From JBHHYR01 sp046757585 (GTDB taxonomy: Bacteria > Desulfobacterota > Binatia > HRBIN30), in assembly GCA_046757585.1 (NCBI GenBank), contig JBHHYR010000240.1, positions 1 to 5,715 of the forward strand: 5,715 nucleotides of DNA. The letters run 5' to 3'. The position numbers were made by a program, and so were the translations under genes. Below are positions 1-5,490 of the stretch, piece by piece. The stretch's first letter is position 1. Each line of letters begins with the position of its first letter. The notes under the pieces were generated by a model. It had not been told where the DNA came from. It worked only from the letters and a program-made list of their open reading frames with translations, and did no database searches.

Positions 1-207
1 GCGGGGTGGACTACGTCCAGGAAAACTGCCTGAAGGGCCACACGTTCACCGGCCTGCTTCCACCTTCAGCAGGAGCCAGGGCGCTTCAGCACCCAGCACC
101 AGCACATCGCCTCCGAGAAGATCAGCGGTGTCGAACGCGGGACCGCCTGGCTGCTCCGCCGTGCCGCGTTGCTCGGACCCCACAGCCAACGCTGGGCCGA
201 AGCCATG
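1..207 (+). pseudogene. istA: istA remnant (IS21-family transposase), internally deleted and frameshifted
   Basis: Two pieces of an IS21-type IstA transposase can be read in different frames. In frame 3, bases 3-56 give VDYVQENCLKGHTFTGL, resembling the segment of IstA just after the catalytic core. In frame 1, bases about 73-207 give EPGRFSTQ, then HIASEKISGVERG, then LLGPHSQRWAEAM, resembling the IstA C-terminal region. The stretch of roughly a hundred residues that normally lies between them is missing, with the junction near bases 57-72, and the frame changes across it. The usual IstA tail after WAEAM is also missing: the ATG of that motif (205-207) is at the same time the start of istB. 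The transposase is therefore dead or only a relic here. The match rests on recalled IstA sequences, not a search. The gene's 5' end is outside the window. Confidence 0.7.
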
Positions 208-513
208 CAGACCACGCTACGAAAGCTGCGCCTCTCAGGCTTGGCCCAGTCGCTCGACGTGCGGCTCCAGGAAGCGACCGGCAACCAGCTCACCCATGCC
301 GAGTTCCTGGAGTTGATCCTCCAGGACGAACTGGCCGTGCGCGCCGACCGGCTCATCCAGCGACGAGTCAAAGCCGCCCGGTTCCGCAGCCACCCTACAC
401 TGGAGGACTTTGACTTTGCGTTCAATGCTTCCATCAACAAGAAACAGGTCTACGACCTGGCCACCTGCCGGTTCATCCGCGAGGCTCGCCCCGTTCTCTG
501 GATGGGTCCACCG
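205..513 (+). pseudogene. istB: istB 5' part (IS21 ATPase helper), interrupted at the Walker A motif
   Basis: IstB is the AAA+ ATPase that assists the IstA transposase in IS21 transposition. Starting at the ATG at 205, this part encodes the helical N-terminal region (MQTTLRKLRLSGLAQSLDV, then the LELILQDE segment, then FRSHPTLEDFDF and VYDLATCRFI). It breaks off at WMGPP, residues 99-103, exactly where the P-loop begins. The remainder is at 5472-5715. Joining Pro103 (CCG, 511-513) to the distal CCG gives GPPGTGKSH in frame, so the gene would be intact without the insertion. The open frame continues upstream of 205 into the istA remnant, so an istA-istB fusion product is possible in principle. 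As it stands, translation runs past the junction and stops at 541-543. Confidence 0.9.
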
Positions 514-533
514 GAGATGGTGACATGCTGCTA
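491..533. other. Outer element left attachment junction (istB/element)
   Basis: istB coding sequence ends at the P-loop prolines and element sequence begins after the proposed CC core at 511-512. Bases 513-532 form one arm of the reconstructed attP palindrome, pairing with 5452-5471 at 12 of 20 positions. The recombinase stop codon (531-533, minus strand) lies at the far end of this arm. The exact crossover base within CCGG (511-514) cannot be fixed from sequence alone. Confidence 0.75.
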
Positions 534-549
534 CACCTCGTGACATGCT
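520..549 (+). repeat. Short direct repeat at the outer element's left end
   Basis: GTGACATGCT occurs twice, at 520-529 and 540-549, starting 20 bases apart (about two helical turns). The first copy is within the attP arm and the second just inside the end of the recombinase gene. Such phased repeats can be binding sites for a recombinase zinc ribbon or an accessory protein, but two ten-base copies could be chance within coding sequence. Confidence 0.45.
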
Positions 550-2231
550 TCAAACAAAGGCGTTTCCGCCGCATCACCGCGGGACAGCGGAGTCCGACGG
601 CCTTCGCGTACCGCCTGGATTGCGTCCTGCACGGCTGGAAGCTCAAGGCCGTCGCGCGGAATGATCCACGGAGCATACGGCACGATCTGGTGCCCGGGAA
701 GGATACCCGCTTTGAGTAGCCGCCGAATGAACTTCGTGCTCACGCCAGTTACATCGGCCGTCTGGTCGAGTGTCAGCCAAGAGCGTTCCGCCCGGGCATC
801 GACGCGCGGAATCTCGTAGTGTCTCCGCAGCGTCCGAACGCGCGATTCTGTCCACGTGTTCCCCACGCCGGTGCGGTACCCCAGACGATTCAAGACAGAC
901 GCAATCGCGGGATCCTCACAGACTTTCGCCAAGTCACGCACCAGGTCCACTACACGCCGGTCGGTGCAGTGTCGATGCTTCCCGGTCGGATTCCGGCGAA
1001 CGAGCAGCTCGGTGTGGACGCCACCAGACCAATGCAGCTTCATCCGAGTCTGCGGTGGATCTTCTTCTACGTCGACGACGATCTCCGTCAAGACCGTGCG
1101 GAGGATTCGCTTCTTGAGCGCAACCGGCGCCGCAGGGTGACGCCACAGCTGATCCAGGTCGTGTCCGAGCTCGAGGAGTCGCTGCCGTTCGTGTTCGGTG
1201 AGAAGCTGTTGTTGTTCACGACAGGCACCCAGCCGTGCTTCCAGTTCTTGGAGCCGCTCCAGGGCCACGTTCCACCGCGTTTCCAATTCCCCGGCGACCA
1301 GGCGATTCTCGGGTTCCGTAGCGTCGTACTGGCGGTGAATCCGCTCGGCTTCATACCGCGCCTTCTCGAGCGCGAGGCGCAGCGCACGCTGCTTCTCGTC
1401 GTCCCCTCGCTGTGCTTGTTCCCAGGCCGTCAGAGCGGCATCGACACCGACAGATTCCAACGCCCCCAAGACCGTCTGAACGACCGCTTCGTCCAGTCGC
1501 AACCCACCGACACTGATGCACCATGCCGCGCCGTGGTTGAGGTGCGCCCCGCGACAACCGTAGCGGGGGACTTTGCCGTTCTTGCCGCTGTATCCGACAT
1601 GCAGTTTGCGCCCACACCGTCCACACCGGAGTAACCCCGCTAGCAGCGCAGGGCCTGCCTTCGCCGCCCCCTTCGTTCCGGCGCTCATACTTCCGCGCAT
1701 GTTTGCGTTCGCCTCGATCAGCTCTTGATTCTGCACGAATGCTTCCCACGAGATGTAGGGCGGATGATGGTCGTGGATTACGACCTCCCACTTCTCGCGA
1801 GGCACCGCGTGTCCGTCCGTCTTCCGCGCACGCCCGCCGACAATCGTGGTCTTTGTCCGACGCCGGCCAAACACGAACGTTCCGGCATAAACCGGATTCG
1901 TCAGAATCGACAAGATCCGCTTGTACGCCGGCAGACGCCAGACCACCTTCCGATCGCCCGATTCCGTCGAAAACGTCGGCAGCGGGAGGTCGTTCTGCCG
2001 GTACCAAAGGAGCACCTGCCTCACGCTGCCTACCTCGGTGAACTTCGTGAAAACACCGTGGATCGCAGCCTGCACCTGCCGGTCTGGTGTAAGGTCGATC
2101 GCGTTGTCGTCGGTACGGACGTAACCGATGGGGGCCTGCCAGAGCACCTCGCCACGCGCGATCTTCCGGCGTAACGCTTCCTGGGCCCGTTGCCGCAAAA
2201 GGCTGAGTTCAAACTCGCTCATCGTACCTTT
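531..2231 (-). pseudogene. Outer large serine recombinase, remaining part with zinc ribbon and C-terminal helix-turn-helix
   Basis: This is the continuation of the split recombinase. KGTMSEFELSLLRQRAQEAL begins the long helix. A recombinase domain follows (GYVRTDDN, NPVYAGTFVFG, PPYISWEAF), then a zinc ribbon (RCGRCGRKL near 1605-1630, with further Cys in YGCRGAH and AAWC). A coiled-coil-like stretch with EPENRLVAGELE precedes a LNRLGYRTGVGNTWTESRV region. The final ~85 residues, absent from the inner enzyme, include LTLDQTADVTGVSTKFIRRL and then LPGHQIVPYAPWIIPRDGLE. This is the pattern of an excisionase-like (MerR-type) helix-turn-helix with a short wing. The open frame extends to a GTG at 2252, but its first seven codons are inner-element DNA, so no native start exists. 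The stop at 531-533 lies inside the outer attachment arm. No mutations break the frame. Confidence 0.9.
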
Positions 2232-2252
2232 GTAACATGCAACAAAAAGCAC
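2209..2252. other. Inner element left attachment junction
   Basis: Outer-recombinase codons (minus strand GGTACG and onward) run up to 2229. The TT core is at 2230-2231, and the inner element's right-hand attP arm occupies 2232-2252. The arm contains the ATG of protein A at 2237-2239. The arm's outer end GCAC is the inverse of GTGC at the outer end of the opposite arm (4557-4560). Confidence 0.75.
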
Positions 2253-2617
2253 AGAATTCAGCTAAACGTGCCTCTGTTATCGGACGATACATCAGAATCG
2301 TTAAGTTCCGTCGTCCAGTGGGCGGCGCGGTTGGGGCGGTGCAGGACTTGTTCTGGCGAGAGGACGAGCCTTGGGTTGTGGTACGGCTACCCTCGGGTCG
2401 GCGTGTGGCGGTGGCCGCGTCCTGGACGGACCTGCCGCCCGAGACGTACCTGACCAGGAAACATTCCCCGGAGATGTTGCCGACTGGCTTGCTGAGGATG
2501 GCGCAGTTTCTTCGCCCTCTGAAGGAGCGGCGGAAGCGCGCCCCATCCCCAGCCAGGCGGAAGCCAGCTTCGTCGAGGTCTGGTTCCTCCTGCCCGAGGG
2601 CCAGAAGCAAGAGTTAG
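2237..2617 (+). CDS. Small protein A of the inner element, recombinase-associated, function unknown
   Basis: A 126-residue frame begins at an ATG only 6 bases inside the inner element's left core, so its start lies within the attachment arm. The likely folded part (about residues 14-95) reads IRIVKFRRP, AVGAVQDLFW, WVVVRLPSGRRVAVAASWTD and then GLLRMAQFLRPL. The pattern resembles protein A' of the outer element: a short beta-rich region, a central LP-x-G turn, a W-x-TD motif and a leucine-rich final helix. Small proteins of this kind are often encoded beside such recombinases. The DUF5372 family is a possible assignment that I could not check. The last 25 or so residues are basic and low in complexity and overlap gene B, so they may be mere readthrough to the stop. 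No clear ribosome binding site is present. A role as DNA-binding accessory or directionality factor is inference. Confidence 0.65.
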   Translation: MQQKAQNSAKRASVIGRYIRIVKFRRPVGGAVGAVQDLFWREDEPWVVVRLPSGRRVAVAASWTDLPPETYLTRKHSPEMLPTGLLRMAQFLRPLKERRKRAPSPARRKPASSRSGSSCPRARSKS

Positions 2618-2682
2618 GAGCGATGTTCTCTCAAATGGTGATGAAGCGCTTCCAGGTTCTTTCCGGCACCGAGGACAAGTAG
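2371..2682 (+). CDS. Small protein B of the inner element, overlapping A and abutting the recombinase
   Basis: This frame ends in a TAG immediately before the recombinase ATG. Its convincing part is the C-terminal half, about 35 residues: FVEVWFLLPEGQKQELGAMF followed by SQMVMKRFQVL. This is an amphipathic helical segment comparable to RRRCRDLLSRLLSEVV in protein B' of the outer element. The preceding Ala/Glu/Pro-rich part looks like a linker. The start is uncertain. After the in-frame stop at 2302-2304 there is no ATG or GTG until Met codons at about 2623, deep in the conserved part, so the TTG at 2371, another rare codon or coupling to translation of A must be used. It overlaps A by about 247 bases in another frame. 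Its position directly ahead of the recombinase suggests translational coupling. Function unknown. Confidence 0.55.
   Translation: MGCGTATLGSACGGGRVLDGPAARDVPDQETFPGDVADWLAEDGAVSSPSEGAAEARPIPSQAEASFVEVWFLLPEGQKQELGAMFSQMVMKRFQVLSGTEDK
2671..2674 (+). promoter_or_regulatory. Ribosome binding site of the inner recombinase
   Basis: GAGG lies eight bases before the ATG at 2683, within the last codons of gene B. The B stop codon and the recombinase start are directly adjacent, which favours coupled re-initiation. Confidence 0.55.
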
Positions 2683-4551
2683 ATGCACGCCAAAGTCACC
2701 CCAGACCATCTCGACCGCGATGCCGTCGTCTACATCCGGCAGTCCAGTGCGCACCAGATTCGAAACAACCGGGAGAGCGGGCAGCGGCAGTACGCGCTGG
2801 CCGAACGCGCTGCGGCCCTGGGCTGGCGGTCGCACTCGGTGAATACGATTGACGAGGATCAGGGACGCTCGGGCACCGGTGCCCTGCACCGGAGCGGCTT
2901 CAAGAAACTCGTGGCGGACATCGGTGCGGGTCAGGTGGGGATTGTTCTGTCGCTGGAGGCTTCTCGACTGGCACGTTCGTCCGCCGACTGGCACCGGCTC
3001 GTCGAGATCTGCGTCATTACACGGACCCTCCTGGCGGATGAAGGCGCTGTGTACGATCCGCGGGATCCCAACGATCGGCTGTTGCTCGGAGTGAAGGGGA
3101 CGATCTCGGAAGCAGAGCTTTTTACGCTGCGCTGCCGGCTTCATGAAGGGCGATGGAACAAGGCACGCCGGGGTGAGTTGGTGCGCTCGCTTCCGGTGGG
3201 CTACGTCTGCGGCGAGGCCGGCCAGGTCGTGAAAGATCCGGACCGGCAGGTGCAGAGCCGGCTGGGTCACGTGTTTCGCCGGTTCGGCCGCCTGCGGGTG
3301 GCGCGCCAAGTTGTGGTTGAGCTGCGCGAGCAAGGGCTCAAGATTCCCATCAAAGTCTGGGGCGGTCCATCGCACGGACGAATCGTCTGGAAAGAAGCAA
3401 CCTTGAGCGCCATCGTCCGGATGCTTCATAATCCGACCTACGCGGGCGCCTACGTATACGGGCAGTTTGCATACGACCCTTACGACCGTTACCCAACGAC
3501 GGGAAAAGCGAAGCCCCGCTTGCGTGGCATCGAAGAGTGGCCGATCTGTCAGCAGAACGCATGGCCCGGGTACATTTCGTGGGAACAGTTTCTGGAGAAT
3601 CAGCGCGTGCTGAGATCGAATTGGTACCGGAGCGATCGCCGCGGGGCGCCTCGGAGGGGAGCGGCGTTGCTGCAGGGCATCGCTTTCTGTGGGCAGTGCG
3701 GCGCAAAGATGGGAATCCAGCATTACGCGACCAAGGAGAAACGTGCTCCGGCCTACATCTGCCAGCGCGCCTACCAGCAAGAGGGTGGTCCTCTTTGCCA
3801 GACGATGAGCGCGAAGCCCGTGGACGAGGCGGTCGTGAACCTCTTCCTTCAGGCGGTCTCGCCGGCGAAGGTGGAGATCGCGTTGCGGGCGCTGGACGAG
3901 CTGGAGCGCGATCAGAAGGCCGCCGGAGCGGAATGGGCCCTTCAAATCCAGCAAGCCGAATATGAAGTCCAGTTGGCCCGACGGCGCTACGAAGCCGTCG
4001 ATCCGGAAAACCGCCTTGTGGCCGACGAGCTGGAGGCGGAATGGGAACGGGCGATCAAGAATCTGGAGACGCTCAAGCGTCGGGGCCAAGACGTTCAACG
4101 CCAGCAGGGTAGCGAGTTTGGCGACAAAGACCGTGCGCTGATTCGCAGAATCTCCGGAGACATGAAACGGGTATGGCACGCGGCGACGACAACCATGGAA
4201 GAACGGAAGACCCTCCTCCGCTTCCTGGTCAAACGCGTTCACCTGGATGGCGTAAGCGAATCCGGCAAGATCCGGATCGATATCGAATGGCACACGGGAG
4301 CCCACACGTCCACCACGGTTGATCGCCCGGCCGTGGGAGCCTGGGCGCCGCGAACGGCCGACGCGGTCGTCGACCGGATCCGCGAACTGCTCCCCACCCG
4401 CAATCAGGAGCAGATCGCGAAGAAGCTCAACGAAGAAGGATTCCTCAGCGCGAAGGGAAAACGCTTTGCTGCGCAGACCGTTGGCTATATCATTCGAAGC
4501 CGCGGGTGGGGAAGGAACAACGGGACGCGGCGCGCAAGCACGCAGAAATGA
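2683..4551 (+). CDS. Large serine recombinase of the inner element
   Basis: This 622-residue site-specific recombinase has the full LSR layout. The resolvase-type catalytic domain spans about residues 12-155. Within it, YIRQSS holds the likely nucleophile Ser21 with Arg19, DEDQGRSG is at 58-64, and EASRLAR at 92-98 supplies the conserved arginines. LLLGVKGTISE (133-143) leads into the long helix. A recombinase domain follows (about 170-315, with the NPTYAG motif), then a zinc ribbon with Cys336, Cys339, Cys360 and Cys372. A charged, probably coiled-coil segment (about 405-470, including DPENRLVADELE) precedes a C-terminal region with the RNQEQIAKKLNEEGFLSAKG motif. The ATG directly follows the stop of gene B, and GAGG lies 8 bases upstream at 2671-2674. 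The protein should integrate and excise the element at its TT core. It is homologous to the outer recombinase but lacks that protein's C-terminal helix-turn-helix extension. Confidence 0.95.
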   Translation: MHAKVTPDHLDRDAVVYIRQSSAHQIRNNRESGQRQYALAERAAALGWRSHSVNTIDEDQGRSGTGALHRSGFKKLVADIGAGQVGIVLSLEASRLARSSADWHRLVEICVITRTLLADEGAVYDPRDPNDRLLLGVKGTISEAELFTLRCRLHEGRWNKARRGELVRSLPVGYVCGEAGQVVKDPDRQVQSRLGHVFRRFGRLRVARQVVVELREQGLKIPIKVWGGPSHGRIVWKEATLSAIVRMLHNPTYAGAYVYGQFAYDPYDRYPTTGKAKPRLRGIEEWPICQQNAWPGYISWEQFLENQRVLRSNWYRSDRRGAPRRGAALLQGIAFCGQCGAKMGIQHYATKEKRAPAYICQRAYQQEGGPLCQTMSAKPVDEAVVNLFLQAVSPAKVEIALRALDELERDQKAAGAEWALQIQQAEYEVQLARRRYEAVDPENRLVADELEAEWERAIKNLETLKRRGQDVQRQQGSEFGDKDRALIRRISGDMKRVWHAATTTMEERKTLLRFLVKRVHLDGVSESGKIRIDIEWHTGAHTSTTVDRPAVGAWAPRTADAVVDRIRELLPTRNQEQIAKKLNEEGFLSAKGKRFAAQTVGYIIRSRGWGRNNGTRRASTQK

Positions 4552-4556
4552 AACAC

Positions 4557-4600
4557 GTGCCTTATCTTTGGGGTCACTTCAGGCCCAACAACAGACGATC
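4557..4600. other. Inner element right attachment junction
   Basis: The left-hand attP arm lies at 4557-4577, the TT core at 4578-4579, and outer-recombinase sequence resumes at 4580. The arm is symmetric with 2232-2252 at 13 of 21 positions. The first 6 bases after the recombinase stop (4552-4556 and onward) are the only other non-coding bases at this end. Confidence 0.75.
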
Positions 4601-4987
4601 ATTGACGGCGCGCGGATCATAGACGCCATCATGGTCGATCACCAGTACGTCGGCCATGGCGCACAAGTCGATCAGATGGTGCCAGTCACGGTTGTTGCGT
4701 GCCAACCGTGACGCTTCCAACGCAAAGACCGCACCGACGTCTCCGGTGCAGACGGCGGCCAGGAGTCGGGCAAACCCCGGGCGCTCCTGCGCACCGCTGC
4801 CTGACCGACCAAGATCTTCGTCCACAACTTCGACGCGCGCAAAACCCAACTGCGTGGCTCGCTGAGCCAGATCGTACTGGCAGCCCTGGCTTTCCAAGTG
4901 GACGCGGACTTGGTGCAGGCTCGATTGCCGGACATAGACATACGCCGCTCGCTCAAGATGCGCTTGTTGGATCTTCTCGTTGCTCAT
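4578..4987 (-). pseudogene. Outer large serine recombinase, N-terminal catalytic part (interrupted)
   Basis: The first 137 residues of a large serine recombinase are read from the ATG at 4987, chosen because GGAG sits 8 bases upstream (4996-4999). An in-frame GTG at 4996 is the alternative. YVYVRQSS gives the likely nucleophile Ser22 and Arg20, VDEDLGRSGSG is the conserved second strand, and ALEASRLAR carries Arg94 and Arg97. The sequence runs to NDRLLLGLK and then enters the inner element, meeting a stop at 4574-4576. It lacks the long helix, the recombinase domain and the zinc ribbon, so this fragment alone could not bind its attachment sites. It overlaps the end of gene B'. Its continuation is at 2231-531. 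Rejoined, the protein would be about 702 residues. Confidence 0.9.
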
Positions 4988-5144
4988 CGTCTGCACTCCG
5001 TTGAAGCTCTGTTGTGACTACCTCGCTGAGGAGGCGGCTCAGCAGATCCCGACAACGTCGCCGGTCGGATTCCGTCACCCGATCGTCGTCGCCGTCGTTG
5101 TACGGAAACGGCAGCGTCAGCTGTCGCACCGGCATTCGGTTCAT
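4953..5144 (-). CDS. Small protein B' of the outer element
   Basis: This 63-residue protein begins MNRMPVRQLTLPFPYND and continues with a charged stretch and the helix RRRCRDLLSRLLSEVV, ending in a polar tail. The ATG at 5144 is preceded by AAGGAG with 6-base spacing (5151-5156), the best ribosome binding site in the window, which settles this start over longer readings of the frame. It lies wholly within the 3' part of A' in a different frame and overlaps the recombinase start (4987) by about 35 bases, suggesting coupled translation of A', B' and the recombinase. Similar short proteins with an RQL-x-LPF start and a leucine-rich helix are familiar from genes just upstream of such recombinases. 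No biochemical role is known to me. It is the counterpart of B in the inner element. Confidence 0.75.
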   Translation of the reverse strand: MNRMPVRQLTLPFPYNDGDDDRVTESDRRRCRDLLSRLLSEVVTTELQRSADDEQREDPTSAS

Positions 5145-5436
5145 GATGGGCTCCTTGAGACGAGGTCGTCGCAGAGCTAACCGAATGCGGTGTCTGTGCA
5201 AGGGCCTGAGCGTCGAGCAATGCACGGAGGGCCCGCAAAGCGTGCAGGCTGATTCGCGGCTGTGACTCGACGCGCATCGCCGCGCAGGATTCGGCATCTG
5301 TCATCCAAACGGGGATCACGCAGCTCGTGCCGTCGGGGAGTTCAACGATCGTCCCGGCAGGGCCGAACGTGGAGACCTGTTGCACGACGGAGACGTCCTG
5401 GCCACAAAGGGGGTGGTGCGAGTAGCAAATGCGCAC
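4984..5436 (-). CDS. Small protein A' of the outer element, recombinase-associated
   Basis: The frame encodes up to 150 residues from a GTG at 5436. The conserved portion is the first ~80 residues: ICYSHHPLCGQDVSVVQQ, TIVELPDGTSCVIPVWMTD, and LHALRALRALLDAQALAQ. The HHPL-x-G-Q start, the LPDGT turn, the W-M-TD motif and the closing leucine helix match the small proteins found beside LSR genes (possibly DUF5372, not verified) and parallel protein A of the inner element. The last ~65 residues (Ser-, Arg- and Gln-rich) lie opposite the in-frame body of B' and are probably unconstrained readthrough. The start is uncertain: the frame is open upstream across the attachment core into istB antisense, and no ribosome binding site precedes the GTG. 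A DNA-binding or directionality role is inference. Confidence 0.65.
   Translation of the reverse strand: MRICYSHHPLCGQDVSVVQQVSTFGPAGTIVELPDGTSCVIPVWMTDAESCAAMRVESQPRISLHALRALRALLDAQALAQTPHSVSSATTSSQGAHHEPNAGATADAAVSVQRRRRRSGDGIRPATLSGSAEPPPQRGSHNRASTECRR
4996..4999 (-). promoter_or_regulatory. Ribosome binding site of the outer recombinase
   Basis: On the minus strand GGAG lies eight bases before the ATG at 4987, inside the coding sequence of B'. It favours that ATG over the in-frame GTG at 4996, which partly overlaps the site. Confidence 0.6.
5151..5156 (-). promoter_or_regulatory. Ribosome binding site of protein B'
   Basis: On the minus strand this reads AAGGAG, six bases before the ATG at 5144-5142. 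It fixes the start of B' and rejects the longer 114-residue reading of the same frame. Confidence 0.75.
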
Positions 5437-5450
5437 GGAGGACGGATTGT

Positions 5451-5490
5451 GAGTAGTGTGTGCCGAATTCCCCGGGAACTGGAAAAAGTC
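5451..5490. other. Outer element right attachment junction (element/istB)
   Basis: Element sequence ends at about 5471 and istB resumes at the CCG of the second P-loop proline (5472-5474). The proposed core is CC at 5472-5473. The segment 5437-5471, between the A' start and the core, is the only non-coding part of this end of the element. I see no convincing promoter in it. Confidence 0.75.

Larger units (their letters stand above)
2230..4579 (+). mobile_element. Inner large-serine-recombinase element inserted in the outer recombinase gene
   Basis: The outer recombinase reads LLLGLK up to 4577 on the minus strand and resumes as KGTMSEFEL from 2231. The intervening 2,348 bp is a separate unit with genes A, B and recombinase on the plus strand. 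The shared bases are TT at 2230-2231 and 4578-4579 (AA on the coding strand, the first two bases of a Lys codon). Joining the ends gives arms of 21 bases on each side of TT (4557-4577 and 2232-2252), with 13 of 21 positions symmetric. This is typical of an LSR attP with a dinucleotide core. The element looks intact: open frames, catalytic residues and both ends are present. It may still be able to excise. Confidence 0.85.
511..5475 (-). mobile_element. Outer large-serine-recombinase element inserted in istB
   Basis: Everything between the two istB halves forms one insertion of 4,961 bp (2,613 bp without the inner element). The sequence CCGG is shared by both junctions (511-514 and 5472-5475), so the crossover lies within it. 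Joining the ends and testing each possible two-base core, CC (511-512 and 5472-5473) gives the best symmetry: 12 of the first 20 positions on either side are inverted-repeat matches, against 7 for CG and fewer for GG. The element carries A', B' and recombinase genes on the minus strand, and the recombinase stop codon lies 18 bases from the left core. Structure and cargo fit a minimal site-specific LSR element, not a DDE transposon. The recombinase is currently split, so the element cannot move by its own means unless the inner one excises. Confidence 0.85.

Noticed and set aside
511..514. CCGG at both ends as a 4-base target-site duplication of a DDE transposon
   Set aside because: The element encodes no DDE transposase, and its serine recombinase acts by conservative crossover at a 2-base core. 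The four shared bases include chance identity next to the core.
819..1634. 271-residue open frame on the plus strand
   Set aside because: It is antisense to the outer recombinase, whose motifs are clear on the other strand; no domain or ribosome binding site seen.
531..2252. A complete 573-residue recombinase starting at GTG 2252
   Set aside because: The first seven codons are inner-element DNA and the catalytic serine region is absent, so this is a fragment with an accidental start.
2614..4305. 563-residue open frame on the minus strand
   Set aside because: It lies wholly opposite the inner recombinase, has no recognisable domains, and is the expected shadow of a GC-rich gene.
4552..4577. 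A terminator or promoter after the inner recombinase
   Set aside because: No stable hairpin with a T-run and no paired -35/-10 boxes could be seen; the stretch is accounted for as the attP arm.
4574..4987. A stand-alone short resolvase/invertase
   Set aside because: It has a good catalytic core but ends at the inner element's attachment core, and its missing half resumes in frame at 2231. It is a truncated large recombinase.
4953..5297. 114-residue version of protein B'
   Set aside because: The upstream 51 codons lack a ribosome binding site and resemble no family, whereas the internal ATG at 5144 has AAGGAG at ideal spacing.
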